Source of the DNA: Linnemannia schmuckeri
Taxonomy: Eukaryota > Mortierellomycota > Mortierellomycetes > Mortierellales > Mortierellaceae
Reading direction: 5' to 3'
Assembly: GCA_029449235.1 (NCBI GenBank)
Contig: JANATG010000001.1
Location: 62,001-126,000, forward strand
DNA: 64,000 nucleotides
The translations under genes and the position numbers were made by a program. A model generated the notes under the pieces. It saw only the letters and a list, made by a program, of their open reading frames with translations, ran no database searches and was not told the DNA's origin. Positions 34,190-46,315 of this stretch are shown here, piece by piece; position 1 is the first letter of the stretch, and each line of letters opens with the position of its first letter.

Positions 34190-35318
34190 TCTCACTTCTT
34201 CAACTGTGGTGTCCTGTGGCTGCCTCTTTTATTCTTTTGAATCGATCGTTGTATTTCTTCTTGAAGTGAATGAACACGTTCTCCTCTGGATTGAATGAAT
34301 GAGTGAATCAATGGAACAGATTGAAGATCCAGAAATTAACAGGAGTTGTCTCCACACTCTACACAAGAAAGGGTGTCAAAAGGAGCAAAGAAAACGAGTG
34401 AACCCCTTCTTCACCTCTCCCCTGCCTTCTTCTCCTTCCCTCCTGGAAGACTGTTGAGCCATTCTTTCTTTCTGTTAGCCTACATACATAATATTCATAT
34501 GCGTGCCATCAAAATAAACCCCCACTCCCCCCTTTTCTGCACCTTCTCCCCCTTTTCAACGCCTCGACCCCTTTGTCTCTCGTTCTGACCCTGGCCCTGT
34601 TCTCATGCCATGCCTTTGTAGAGTGGAGTGAAGAGTGAATGAAGAGAGTGGTGTCGGTCCAGGTGCATTAATGCGTTGTGCTGTTACTCATATCATCATC
34701 TGGCCAACCAGCCAGCTCCTATTTCCTCCCTTTTCTCTTTTTATTTTTGCGTCGTTGTTATATTATTCCTCCGAAAAAACGACATCCTTTGGTTCGTTCG
34801 TCCGTTTGTTTGTTCAAATCGAAGAAAGTGAATCTCCCTTAAAGTGATCGCGTGCCCCTCCCCCCATCCCTTTCTCTCTTTTCGTTCGTTCTCGTTATTG
34901 TTTGGTAAACTGTTCGTTTAAATGAATACAGTCGTGTGTGAGTATGAGTGTGGTTGCATGCTGGTTGCAAGACAAGCTCCCTTTGCTCTATCTTCTTTTC
35001 TGTCAAGTCAGCTCACTTTTTTTATTTATTATTTTCTTGTTGCTTGTCGCCTTGTTCGTTGTGTCATCATCATCCATCGCTCCATTCGTCCACTGCAAAA
35101 CAACTGCATCCTTGCTGCGCTTTCCACAGCTTTCAAATCAACTTTTTTTTTTCTTACTCTTTTTTGTTCCGTTGTTCTTGAGCCAAGAGAGCAAAGAGTG
35201 AGAATAATATGGTTATAAATGTCTTTGATGGATTGCTCCCCATTGGTGCCCGATAATCCAGTCTATGTGCCTGGCCCTTACTTTTCCTTCTTAGTGCTTA
35301 TTTATTCTTTGTCTTTTG

Positions 35319-35319
<1 letters not shown>

Positions 35320-35356
<37 letters not shown>
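35320..35356. repeat. T37 homopolymer before the sphingomyelin-synthase-like gene
   Basis: Uninterrupted run of 37 T, followed by about 145 bp of CT-rich leader to the ATG at 35504. The position suggests a nucleosome-excluding promoter element, which is inferred. Confidence 0.9.
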
Positions 35357-35357
<1 letters not shown>

Positions 35358-35503
35358 GCTTTCTTTGCTAACATATCCCTCTTCTTCTTCTCCCTCTTCT
35401 CCTCTTCTCCTCTTCTCCCTTCCTCCTCTTCTTTTATCTTTTATCCCTCACTTTTCCCTCGTCTCTCCTCTTTCTCCAATCGATTCCTCTCTCTACCAGA
35501 TCA

Positions 35504-36401
35504 ATGAACGCTCAAGCAGAGAAACAGGAGCACCTCAGCTCCACAGAGTCCCTCCAGGTCGCAGGACTCAACCAGGATAGACAAAACAGACACAGCAACA
35601 TGACCATGGTCAATACCTCACAGACACCTCCCTCAACATCCCTCTCACCCCTCCGTCGCAACAGCAACAGCAGCCTCAGCCAAAACAACGGCTCACCATC
35701 ATCACCGCAAAAGAAACCCGCCGTCGCTAAAAAGAGATCGCTCTGGGATCGGGCCATCAACTCTGAAGTCGGTCGTCTTGTCTGCTCCCTCGTCTTCTTT
35801 GCCGTTGTCTGTATCGCCATGGCCTTCTGCAACCAGTTCTCGGATCATCGCTTTGTCAAAACCAACTATACCGAGATCTATTTGGAGGATCGTGGATTCG
35901 ACATCTTCCCCGCCCAGCAGGATATCACCCCCGCCAACACCTTCGTCATGACCTCTGTCGTCTTTACCCTCATCGGAATCGCTATCCTTTGCCCCTCATG
36001 GCAGACCCGCATCATTGTCCTTCGCCGTGTCTTTTGGGTTGTCGGCGCTTTGAGTGTTCTCCGTGCGACTACCTTGTCCGTCACCACCATGCCTACTCCC
36101 AAGGTCGGATGCAAACCTGCGACTGCGACTGGATTCCGAGAGATGTTCTTGATCGCTTTGCAGATGATCCCTGGAACTGTTCAAGCTTGCACTGACGACA
36201 TCTTTTCTGGCCACACCGTCTTCATGTAAGTCTCCGCTCCTTTTATAGTTGCCTACTTTAGAGGAATCAAATAGGATCAATGTATTTCTGCCTTGCGGAC
36301 ACGGAGGAAAAGACATGAATGAGTAATAGAGGGCTGCTGGTTGACTAAAGCTGGTGAAGGGGTGGAAACAGAGTCATTCACCCATGGATCTTAAGGAACA
36401 A

Positions 36402-36432
<31 letters not shown>

Positions 36433-37639
36433 GAAAAAAGCAAGCTTTGTCCTACTGAAGTTTCTTCCAATTGTATGTCACCCACAAAGAACCACTGAAA
36501 ATAATCGCCAAACAAAAAACAATCAGTAGAGGATCGAAAAAAGCCGCACCACAAACAAACAAACGAACGAACAGCATCATATGGACGTAGACCAAAAAAA
36601 AAAGTGATAGGACATACACACAGGCGTTTAAGAAAAGAGTCATGAGATGGCGATAAAGTGAGCATAACTCTTCGGCAAAAAGGACATAGGAGAGTATATC
36701 CAGGAGGCTCAAGCGAGGCAATACCAAGGGAAGGAAATGAAAAAGAAAAGGAAGGAGCTCTAATTATTTTTTGCTTCCATTTTTATGAATGATAGGGTGA
36801 CCTGTGCGATTCAGTGGCGATTGTATATGCGCAACTCTTGGATCAAGTACGTCTCGTTCATCTATATCACAGTCGGACTCTACTTTGTCATCGCCACCCG
36901 CCTTCACTACACCGTCGACGTTGTCTTGGCCGTCTTTATCACCTACGCAATGTGGTCTTTCTACATGGCCATGGTCGACACTGTCATGGAGAAGGAGTAC
37001 TTTGGTCTTCGCCGCCACAATGAAAAATACACCATGTTTGACAGCTACTGGATCGAGAAGGAGGAGCGTCAGGAGCAGCGTTACAGACAGTTGGTGGACC
37101 AGTCCAGCAAGGATGAGGATCCCTCCGCACCCCAGCCTTCGGCACTTGTGTTGAAGAGAGCTCAACTTCAGCATGTCATGAACCGCATCCGTGGACCCGG
37201 AATTGGATACAGTAGAGGCGAGTACGACCGTGTTGCATTTATCCCTATGCAGTACAACATCTGGTTGACAGGATTGATCCGCTGGTGTGATGGTTTGGAT
37301 CTTCGTATGCGTCAGTCGTCGAATGGCTTGGGTGTGACTCGCTGGGAAGAGTATGTCATGGAGCGCAGGACACAAAACCACTCTGTCTCGGGCAGCGTGT
37401 TGCCCCAACATCACCAGTCTTCGCCCTCGTCGGCAGTACCTGTCGCATATCAGGCCTACGGAAAGCAGGAACTCAACGATGACGAAGAGGTTGCCGGCTT
37501 GGCAGTGACTGGTCACAGTGGGCAGCCGGAGATGACACAAGCAGGACGCCAACATCCTCGCGAGTATACTACTGCACCCATAGGACTTGACAGCATCCAG
37601 ATCGTTAGCCATCAAGATACCGCCAATGCCAGCCGTTAA
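35504..37639 (+). CDS. Sphingomyelin-synthase-family (PAP2_C) membrane enzyme
   Basis: Two exons (35504-36225, 36796-37639) give 521 residues. A polar N-terminal region of ~85 residues precedes six hydrophobic segments, the first being LVCSLVFFAVVCIAMAFCNQ and the last following HYTVDVV. The two catalytic blocks of the sphingomyelin synthase/ceramide phosphotransferase family are present: CTDDIFSGHTVFM (H about 237) and LHYTVDVVLAV (H about 278, D about 282), giving the full His-His-Asp triad. A cytosolic C-terminal tail of ~215 residues is hydrophilic. In animals the family moves a head group from phosphatidylcholine to ceramide; fungal Aur1 makes inositol phosphorylceramide with related motifs but lacks this block wording. 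The substrate here is unknown. The 570-bp intron falls just after SGHTVFM and holds a 28-nt A run. Confidence 0.85.
36405..36432. repeat. A28 homopolymer in the intron of the sphingomyelin-synthase-like gene
   Basis: Uninterrupted run of 28 A inside the 570-bp intron. Confidence 0.9.
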
Positions 37640-39985
37640 ACACGAGGCGTTTTTCAAAAAGTCTTTGGATTCGTCTATTTGCAACAGACCAAGAGCCAGG
37701 AATGAGGGACGAGAGGAAGGGAATAGATGGGGCGGAGTAATGATAACCTTATGCACGCTCTTGTTGTTCCCCTGACTCCTTGCGCACTTTTGTTTCTTTT
37801 TTTTTGTTTTGGTTTTCCTGTTTTGTCATCATTGCACACGCCGTCTTTTTTTTTTCTCATTTTGCCTTTTTTATCGAGCATCATCCTAAGGCCGGCATTC
37901 ACCGTTTATCATACCATCTACCCATCTACCCATCTATCCATCTACCCGTCTACTCACCTACTCTCAAACAACTTATTCTTGTTTCTTCATAGTCTCTAAT
38001 TTATCGTCATTTGTAAATCCTCCTTCCCGCTTAATACAACCATCATTCTCCTTATGACTGCCTGCTTGTCCTCTTGTTCTCTGTTCTTTGGTTGATCGAT
38101 GATTCATGTTGGTCATTGCTGTTGTGTGGGCAAATGATGCCAAAGACTTCCTTTTTTCAGCCACCTAACCATCTGTTCACTTCATTAATCATCGTTCTTT
38201 CACTATCGAAGCCATCGCCGGATCGCGTTTGCATGGGTCAGCTGTGTCATTGCATCTGAACAGTTGAAATTTGCTGCATTGCAATTTGCTTTCTTATTCT
38301 CCTTCCGTACATATTTTTTTGTTAACAATGGAACCAATGTATGCAATTTTTCTGTCTTTGTCACCACAACCATAATGGAATTCAGCATCTTCCTCTTTTC
38401 CTATATTGATTGCCTCTGGCGTTCCTGACCGGTTCGTTAGTTCAAACCGTCTCTAACTATCACTTGTAACCTCCATCTTACTCCGGAGCACACGATCTTC
38501 ACAAATTTGTAGGGAAAAAAAGGGGGATCAACCGCTTAACCGTTTTCGACAGGCTTAAATCGCCTCCAATTCTCAACAAATCAACAAACAAAAGCCAACT
38601 GTTTATGATGTCGCCATCAGTAGGATTGAGCTATGATGACTCAAGATCGAGCACCAGTAAACATTGAATTGTGAAAAAAAGAAAACGCTGTAAGTAGCTC
38701 AGCAAAATGAAAGGCGGCTCCACATGAGCGGCCGTATTTTTTTACGGGAACCGACCCCATCCAGCAAAAAAAAAAATTAGACCTCAAAATGTCAACAAAA
38801 CCTCATCGCAACATTGCAATATCGTTTCCTTTCATGCAAACAAAAAAAACCACGCGCTGGAGGTTTGAGTAAGGCAACAAGCAAAACGAACGACTGTCTC
38901 AAGGCATTTGTATCCCCTGCATCTCAATAAGGCTATCTTCTCCAGTCGAAGTTCTGCGCAGTGGTACTTGCTTTTTTCGTGAGTGACAAAATGTTGGTGT
39001 TGAGTAATTGGATGCGTTGTTTATATGTCACGTTTTCGCGTTTTGCTGACATTGCTTATTTCGTTTTTTCTTTCATCCATCCATTTTTTTTTCCTTCTCC
39101 GGCCCTCCCTTTTCTTCCCTTTAGACCAATTCCACCTTGCTACAGCATCGCCTAATGTCGACTAGAAGAAAGACGGAGTTAGATCCGCGACCAACAAAAA
39201 TCAATAGTGCGCCCGACCGCCTATTTCAACTCAAGTTATCGCCTCATCTGGAATGCACCAAACTGCCATCCTTGACCTTAATTTCCTTATCCAAGGGCTC
39301 CAACCAGTCTTTCCTCAAAGCCCCAACGATACAAGATATCCGCAAGTCAATTCAGTGCAATAAATACGCCCTATATTCGCGGCGACGAGATATAAAAACC
39401 CATTTTTCTGGAATTCATCGTCAATGGATCCACCACAAGTTCGCCTGGCATCCTCAAATCAAGATGTCATCCGTCTTCTCTTCCTGTTCGAGCAGTTGTC
39501 CTTTTGGATATGGAACAACACACCCCAGTAATTCAGTAGCAGTTATTGAATAGCCCTTCGTATATCAGTCAACTCGGCAGCTCTCGTCGCTAAATTCCCT
39601 CCTCCTGCTTGGGCTACAGGATGCAGATGTGCTGAACGACGTATCGCCAATGTTCGAAGATCATCTGAACACTAATCAGCGCTAAATCGGGGATTGCAGT
39701 TCGAATAATGCAACTCGTTTAATCCCCACGATCGACGTATCCTTGAATCGGAGCTAGAGGTTCTGGTAGGATAAAAATCGCCCTCTTAAAATCAGCGGTA
39801 TCCTATCGCTTGGGGGGTTTTTCTTAATGGAATCAGATGTATAGGTCGCGTCAGATATGGTTGGTGTGTTTTGCTTGTTATGTTTGTGAACAGCATTGAA
39901 AACCGTTGATGGTTCAGTCTTGCTGGCTTTCTTTTTTTTTGACTTTTTTCTATTCATTTGGCCACCACTTCACTTCGGACTCAAC
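37640..39985. other. Spacer between the sphingomyelin-synthase-like gene and the F-box relic
   Basis: About 2.3 kb. A degenerate CATCTACC array lies at about 37914-37960. A plus-strand frame at 39137-39553 (138 codons, starting MLQHRLMSTRRKTELDPRP) has non-repetitive composition but no recognisable domain. It may be chance or another relic. Nothing else was recognised. Confidence 0.45.
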
Positions 39986-41150
39986 ATGAACAGCGAACTG
40001 ACCATGAACTATTTAACTCCAGAACTCGTCGTTCTATCTGCCGACTTTTTGGACGAAGGTAGTCGAGCGAGTGCCAGTCAAATCAGTATGATCTGTAGCA
40101 TATTCCTGCAGTTGATGGTGTGGCGTCGTGTCGACGTCCCAGACTGGCGCCATGCCGGCTTTCCAATCCAGAGCGTTTTCCTAGTACCGCCGTCATCGAG
40201 CTGCGGCTGCAGCATGTACTGGAGAATGTCAGGGGTCTCTTCAGGTGCAATAGTTACATTTTATACCTATTCCAGTTAAACATCTCAAGAGTCTATGTAG
40301 AGGAGCTGCCTAGGGACCGAATAGTGAAGTTTATAGCGAGGTGCCTGCAGCTTGAGCAGTTGATCCTTTGGATACAGCGATGACCAAGAACGGAGTACGG
40401 ACTGTTGGAGAGCTTTTGCAACATGATTCGACTCCGTTTTCTCCACTCACAGGTCGGTCTTGTACCAGAATCTGTGAAACGTGTGACTCTTGTCGGGATT
40501 CTGCCGGCATTTAATGAGCTGACGTAGCTACACTTCCTAGGAGACTGGAAGGCGGCGTTGGAGGACGTTGAGGGCGAGGACCAGTTGCGGCTGAGAGTGG
40601 CGAGTCTGCCTGTTGAACCCAACAAGGTTAGTCTTGTCCCCTCCCGCCCTGACCTCGTGTACCTTACCATCCGAACGAACGAACGAACGATGGCAACCCG
40701 GTGTCAAAAGGAGCCTGAGGTGGGGCCGGTCACTTATTTTTGACGACTTGAGGATCGCACCATTAACGTGCCTCATCAACCAGTTGACTTTTCAAAGACT
40801 CTTGCCGGTCTCACGTCCCTGTGGGGCTTGACAGTACCGATCCGTCGCCTCAAGGACATAAAGTACTTGGCCATGGTGGAGACTGTCTACCAGTTCGTCG
40901 AAAATCCTTTCGCCAACATCGACACCCCACTGCTGCCGGGCTTGAAGGAGCTGACCATCACCCGCGTCATCGTTCCCAATGTTGAAGTCAAGCTTTTGTA
41001 CCACCAAGTGAAGTGTGTCGTCCGAGTGCAGCCAGGTATTCGAGTCCTGAGAGCATCTGCAATGATGCCCGCACCGTCCAGTATGTTCGCGTATCAAGAC
41101 AGTGCCATCATCAGTCAGTGGACATACGCGGCTATGATGTGGATGGAAAT
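39986..41150 (+). pseudogene. Decayed F-box/leucine-rich-repeat gene
   Basis: An ATG at 39986 opens MNSELTMNYLTPELVVLSAD, then SQISMICSIFLQLMVWRRVD, which fits the F-box pattern (LPxE...L, later VC...W+.V). After about 40165 the recognisable reading shifts by one frame and continues as Leu-rich sequence: STAVIELRLQHVLENVRGLF, RIVKFIARCLQLEQLILW, LLPGLKELTITRVIVPNVEV. In-frame stops occur at 40381 (TGA), 40525 (TAG) and 40741 (TGA). A CGAA tetranucleotide run (40673-40690) has been inserted or expanded. At least one frameshift and three stops make this a relic unless several unrecognised introns exist. F-box/LRR proteins are substrate adaptors of SCF ubiquitin ligases. Confidence 0.55.
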
Positions 41151-41493
41151 GTCGCCTTGCCCCTTGCTTTGGTCTAGAGGCCCTCGAACTGGGCCAGGAA
41201 GTTTCGCTCCAGGACATCTCGTTCGGAGACTCCAATGCCTAGGGCAGTGTGGTGGGATGACGCCTTGCGCCATCCCTTGCAGAGGCCATTCTTCATGCCC
41301 TCATTGCTCTGGTCCAGCATATCTTTGCGATCGCGTAGGGAGGCAGGCCTGGTATCCGCCTCAGCGGAAGGGCATAGGAAAACGGGTTGTTGGAGCTCTT
41401 TACTCTTATAGAACCCAGCGAAATCGAGAAGGGCAATGATGATCAAAATCTGCTGTGAGTAGTGGAAGCAGTGAGGGTGATTAATAAAAAGAC

Positions 41494-42088
41494 GTGTTTT
41501 TCGATGGTCAAGGGTGGCGAATGCTTGGAAAATGGGCAGAGGACAAGGTCGATTTGTGTCATGCCCACACATACCCTCGATGTCGTCGACATCACTTCTC
41601 AAGTAGCCTTCGACTGCAGGCATGGAATCTCGCTTGGAAAGGGTTGTCTACTCAATTCGACAAGGCCCTTGGCGATCTCCTGTCTGTATGCGATATGGTC
41701 CCTCTCCTTGCCTCGGACTTAAGAACCCTCTTTGAAGCAAACTCACTCTAGGACTAGTCCTCGTCATCAACCTCGACGAAACACAGCGAAATCGGAACGA
41801 CGAATCGCTGCATCGTCTCGTACAAGCAGCTGCGTGTTTCTGATCCAAGCTGTGCTATCGGAGAGAGTAGGTCAAGTAAGATTCTCGACAATATACGGAA
41901 TCGCCACAAAAAAACAGTCAAAGAGGACAACAGCTGCTGTTCGATGATAGATTGTTTGGAAAAAAAATCAGATCTGAGCAAGCTACGCTCCCTCAATGAT
42001 GACCACAACAGAGGCGATGCCAAGGATGGCGTTGGGCGACGCCGAAGAGCAGGTGTAGGACTCTTGTCGGCTTCATTTTTGCAATTAT
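41494..42088 (+). other. Second coding-like stretch with stops, downstream of the F-box relic
   Basis: One frame reads GKGLSTQFDKALGDLLSVCD up to two close stops (41749-41757), then reopens as KQLRVSDPSCAIGESRSSKI and DCLEKKSDLSKLRSLNDDHN to about 42088. The composition is protein-like but no domain was recognised. It is in the same frame as the F-box/LRR relic and could be its decayed 3' part. The minus strand also has a 149-codon frame (41174-41623), so the coding strand is not certain. Confidence 0.2.
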
Positions 42089-42633
42089 TTTAATAATTCT
42101 TGCTTGCTTGTGGTTGCAATAAAGGGGTGGCTAAGGGGAGCGACGAGTGATGAAGGAGAAGACTTCGTTGTAAAAACGAGTTAATTTTTATGTTCAACCT
42201 GAACATTTTGCACTAGGACGGCCGTTGATATCCTTTGAGAGCCCACAGCGATAATTTTGGTCTGGTCATTGAAATGCAACGCAAGCAAAAAAAAAAAAAA
42301 AAAAAAGCGAACAAAGGTGTGCATTGTGGAGATTTTATTCATCCGCTGGTTGATTGTTGTTTTTTGTTGACCTCTCTATCCTTGTCCGTCCTTGGTTTTT
42401 TTGGTGTTTTTGGTGTACCTCCTTTCCAAGACCAAATCCTCCTCTTGTCCTTCCTTCTGGCTTTAGTTGATAGGCAGGTAAACGGGCATGTCGGGTTCGG
42501 TCAAATCAGGTTGGTCGGTCGGTTGTAATTTTTTGTTGGTTGTGTGTTGTCCATAGAAGTACAAATGTTGCTGCTACTATTCTCCATCTCCAAAAAAGAT
42601 CCTCCACTATCCGCCTCATCCTCGTCGTAGCGC
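42089..42633. other. Spacer and 3' flank of cullin-1
   Basis: Contains an A20 run (42287-42306) and the probable 3' UTR of cullin-1. No gene was recognised. Confidence 0.5.
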
Positions 42634-45600
42634 TTAAGCGACGTACGAGAACATGTCCTTCTGCCCTTCAACCCGCTCAATGTACTCCTTTTCCAACAGC
42701 ACATCGATACATTTCTTGATATCGGGCACACGGGGCTTGAAGCGGGTCTGAAGCTGTGTGATCACCTCGTTCATCAAAGCAACGTGCTTCATCACCTTGC
42801 GCGTCTTCATGATACGCACAATGGCGGCCTGCATCAACAGCTTACGGTCCTCCTCAATTGTCTTGTGTGTCTCTTCCGTCTCAACCTTCTGCTCAGACTT
42901 CAATGGCAAGTTCAAGTTAACACGAATCTTTTTGCTATTGGATGTCAAATGAAAACGTAGTAAGCGCGTTAGGTTCAGTCCGAAAAAAGCTAAATATGGA
43001 TACGATTAACGAAGAACACAGTACAGCAGATCACGAATAAAGTACCTCTTGAAATCCATGTTGAGATCATAGCGGGTGCCGGCATCACCGACATTCTCTC
43101 CATTGCCAAGGAGGAGGACCTTGGCCTTGACCAAAATGCCCAAAGCACCAGAAAGGATATCGGGGTTGAGGTTCGTCTGGGTCTGCAACTCCTCAAGTGA
43201 GTACGAGACACCGGTATTGTACTGAAGCAAAATACCCATCTGGTAGGTCGAGGTCTGGAATGAGTAGCCAGTCTTGCTTGACTTGATGTAGTTGGTCTTG
43301 AGATCGGCCTTGGAGAGCTGGAACAACCAATTCAACTTACGACCAGAGTGCTTGGCCTGGTAAAAGGCCTGGAAGCGCTCGTAAGTCTTGACAACGTCAT
43401 CGGGCAAGTTGAACGAGGTCGTGGGGGCCTGGAGGGGCCATGAGGCGGTACCCAAGACAAGAATGGAGAAATCAACCGTGGAGTCCGAAGCATCGTGATT
43501 CTGAGCCATCTTGTCCCTGAAAGCATCGTTCAACTCCTTTGAGAGTCCCATATCCGTGAACATGCGCTGCAATTTGGAAGTGTACTCGAAACCGCAGGCC
43601 TCCTTCAAACGTGAAATCATTCCAGCCTCTGCATCCTCCGAAGCAGACGTGTCGTTGACCAGACGCTTGGCCAGCATCTTGGAGTAGAACTTTTGGAACA
43701 CATCCTTATCCTCGACGTACTTAAACACCGTCATCTATTTGTTAAATGCGAAGGAAGATTTCAAAGGTTAATGCGAGTCCATATGTAACATATATATGAA
43801 TACACCGAATGGTAGGCAGGCAAAGAAACCTACGATGCTGTTGAGGATTTCCTCGAGGTCGTTCTCCTCTGGGTTCTTGGAGCTCTTTCTTAACAGGGAA
43901 TCGCAGTAACGAGCCAACTGCTCGGGAGACTTGGAAGTCGACGACTTGCAGATCTTGTTGCGGTTGACAAACTCGCGACAAGCCTTATCCAGTGATGCGA
44001 CAAAGCCAGCCTCGCCACGGAAGGCAGTCTGAACAAGATCGTTGTACTTCTTGTGGACCTCCAACAGGGCATCGACATAGACCTTGGGCTCCAGGGTCTC
44101 GGCCGACTCGTCGGCAATCTTCTCGATGGCACTCAAACCAGCCTTGCGTACATGAGCCTCGAAGCGAGCACGGAGAGGGTCCAAACCGTTGGGGATGCGG
44201 AGAAGAAGCGAGAACATACGGTAGAGATCCTCCTGCTTGTCCTGGTTCAACAAGTTCTGAAACTCTTCCCAAATGATCTCGGTGTGACCCTTGACCAAAA
44301 CAGTCTCACAATTCTGGATCAATGGCTTATGTGTGCTGGCGTGGAGGTACATCTGAACACGACTCTCCTCCTCTGCCAAACGGACCTCAGCCTAATGACG
44401 AGTTATGTAATGTAAATTCGAGTTAGTAGTTGCCGAGGGTTATCGATCAATATACGGAAATGTTGAGTCTAATGAGTATTACCTTCTTCATATATTCGGT
44501 AACACTGTTTTCGCTCAAAAACTTTTCAGACTCCATCTTGTAGTAGACTTCTGTGGCAGCAATGAAGGGCTTCTCGAAGTATTGACGGTAGACCTCGAGG
44601 GTAGTCTTCTTGGAGTCGTTCTCGTCCAAACCCAATGAGACTATAAACGACAAAAAAATAAGTAGTGTGAGTGACAACGATCAAATACATCGACACAACA
44701 AGGCGGGTATGACATTATATGCGTCCACAAATTCAGGCGTCCAAGAGTGCTTACCAAAGGACTCTACGACATTGCGGAGGAGACTGGTCTCGACTCCCTC
44801 GCCATTACGCTGACGCTCGATCAATTGAAGAACGGCAGCCATGACGTTGCGCTCAACGTGGCTGAACAAACTGTCCTTCCAGCTCACAAGGGCAAGCTAA
44901 AAAAAAGTAAAGGAGATGTTTGTTTCGATTATTACAAGGAGGCAAACTGATGGCGATGAAGATTGCGATATCCAGTAATTAAAGTAAAAAAGTAAAATAA
45001 CGAGCCAAATGAAAAACTTACAGTTCCAACATCATGGACGGTCTTGCGACCCTCATCAATCTCACGCTTGACCCAATGGCGATTAAGGTAGGTGAACAAG
45101 TGGTGGACATAGGTCGAGGCTCCAGTGAACTTAACCCACTGCTTTGTATAGAACTCCAATAGAGAGACGTCCATGAACTTTTCAGAGTCCTTGCGGGTTT
45201 CTTCGAGATGCTTTTGGAAGTAACGAATCAAATGCGAGTACAAGTCACTGCCTCCCAAGGTTGCTCCTACGATTCAAGAAAGAGAATAGAGAGGATCATA
45301 GGTGAATAAAAGAGTTTCAAGTAACAATTGATTGTCTTCAAAGCATGTTATGATTGTGAATAGGTACAGCATGGTCCAAGTGGCGCAGTTGTGGTTCAAT
45401 GGATTACGACGCATGGAATTGGGCGAGTGGTTGCTGTTTTTACCTCGGGTCTGGATGGAAGCATTCATGCCATCAGGTGCGGCCTTAGTAGTGCAGTAGT
45501 TGTAGATGACACTATTGTTTGAAAAGTGAGGCATTGTTAGAAGGTTTGACTTTTTGTTCAGGAAAACGACACGACACAGTGGAAGACGCGAGAGGAAGCA

Positions 45601-46315
45601 AGCACTCTTGTCCGCAGACAGGCCTCTCTTTTCCTTTCCTCCGTCTCTTGACTACTAACAAAGTCGACAGAGGCACACATGCACTATTGGTTTGGTAACA
45701 AAGTGGAAGGGGGTGATAGGAGAGGAAGGGACGGAGGAGCCCAGTTGACTGACTTTTTTTTTGAGCGATGGTGGCGGCGAGGAAATGAGTTGCCACCCGC
45801 CGAAGGTTGTGTCGACTGCGGACACAATAGGAAAAAAAAAAAAAGAAAAAAGGTACCCCTCATCGTAGCTCCTGGTTGCTTGCGCCACCAGCCCAGTCCA
45901 GTTCTGCTTTCAACTTTGCCATCGTGTTAGACTTTTTCGTATGTGGCGGCTGTTGTTGCTGCGTATGTGTTGTGTGGTGTATGTGTATGTCGTGGCATCA
46001 GCTCGTCGGTGCTTTTCACTCACACCATCCACGCTCCCTTATACTCACCCCCCCTTTTCTCTTTAGTACTTGTGCTTTGTTCACATAACACACGCACCCC
46101 ATTACTGTCGACCGCGCTTGCTCTCGCTCCTTTGCTATTTCACAACCCAAAACAACAAAGCAGACTTACGTGTAAATCTCCATGTAGCGCTTATAGGTGA
46201 GACCGTCCTCGAGACGGTTCATAATCTGATCGATTCCCTGTTCGAGGAAACCCCAAGTCGCGTTGATGTCGCTGCCGTGGGGTGGTGGTTGACTCGCCAA
46301 GTTCTTTGAGGCCAT
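42634..46315 (-). CDS. CDC53: Cullin-1, scaffold of SCF ubiquitin ligases
   Basis: Cullin that bridges the SKP1/F-box adaptor and the RBX1 RING subunit. Eight exons (46170-46315, 45444-45511, 45022-45266, 44755-44896, 44483-44640, 43834-44391, 43046-43734, 42634-42934) give 768 residues, the normal cullin-1 length. The N-terminus WGFLEQGIDQIMNR and YMEIYTVIYNYCT belongs to the first cullin repeat, which binds SKP1. The cullin homology region includes DKDVFQKFYSKMLAKRLVND. The C-terminal winged-helix ends with the neddylation site IVRIMKTRKVMKH (lysine about 712) and ...IERVEGQKDMFSYVA. Intron 1 is 658 bp, long for this window. The neighbouring decayed F-box gene is related by pathway, but nothing shows a functional link. 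Confidence 0.96.

Larger units (their letters stand above)
30773..35503. other. 4.7-kb gene-free, pyrimidine-rich stretch
   Basis: No supported gene on either strand. It holds T runs (31816-31838, 34156-34186, 35320-35356), TTCG tetranucleotide runs (for example 30926-30942 and 32900-32916), CCTCAT and CACTTT hexamer arrays, and a CT-rich block ending at the start of the next gene. Open frames are Leu/Ser/Phe-rich products of these repeats. A non-coding transcript or a long 5' leader of the downstream gene cannot be excluded. Confidence 0.6.
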
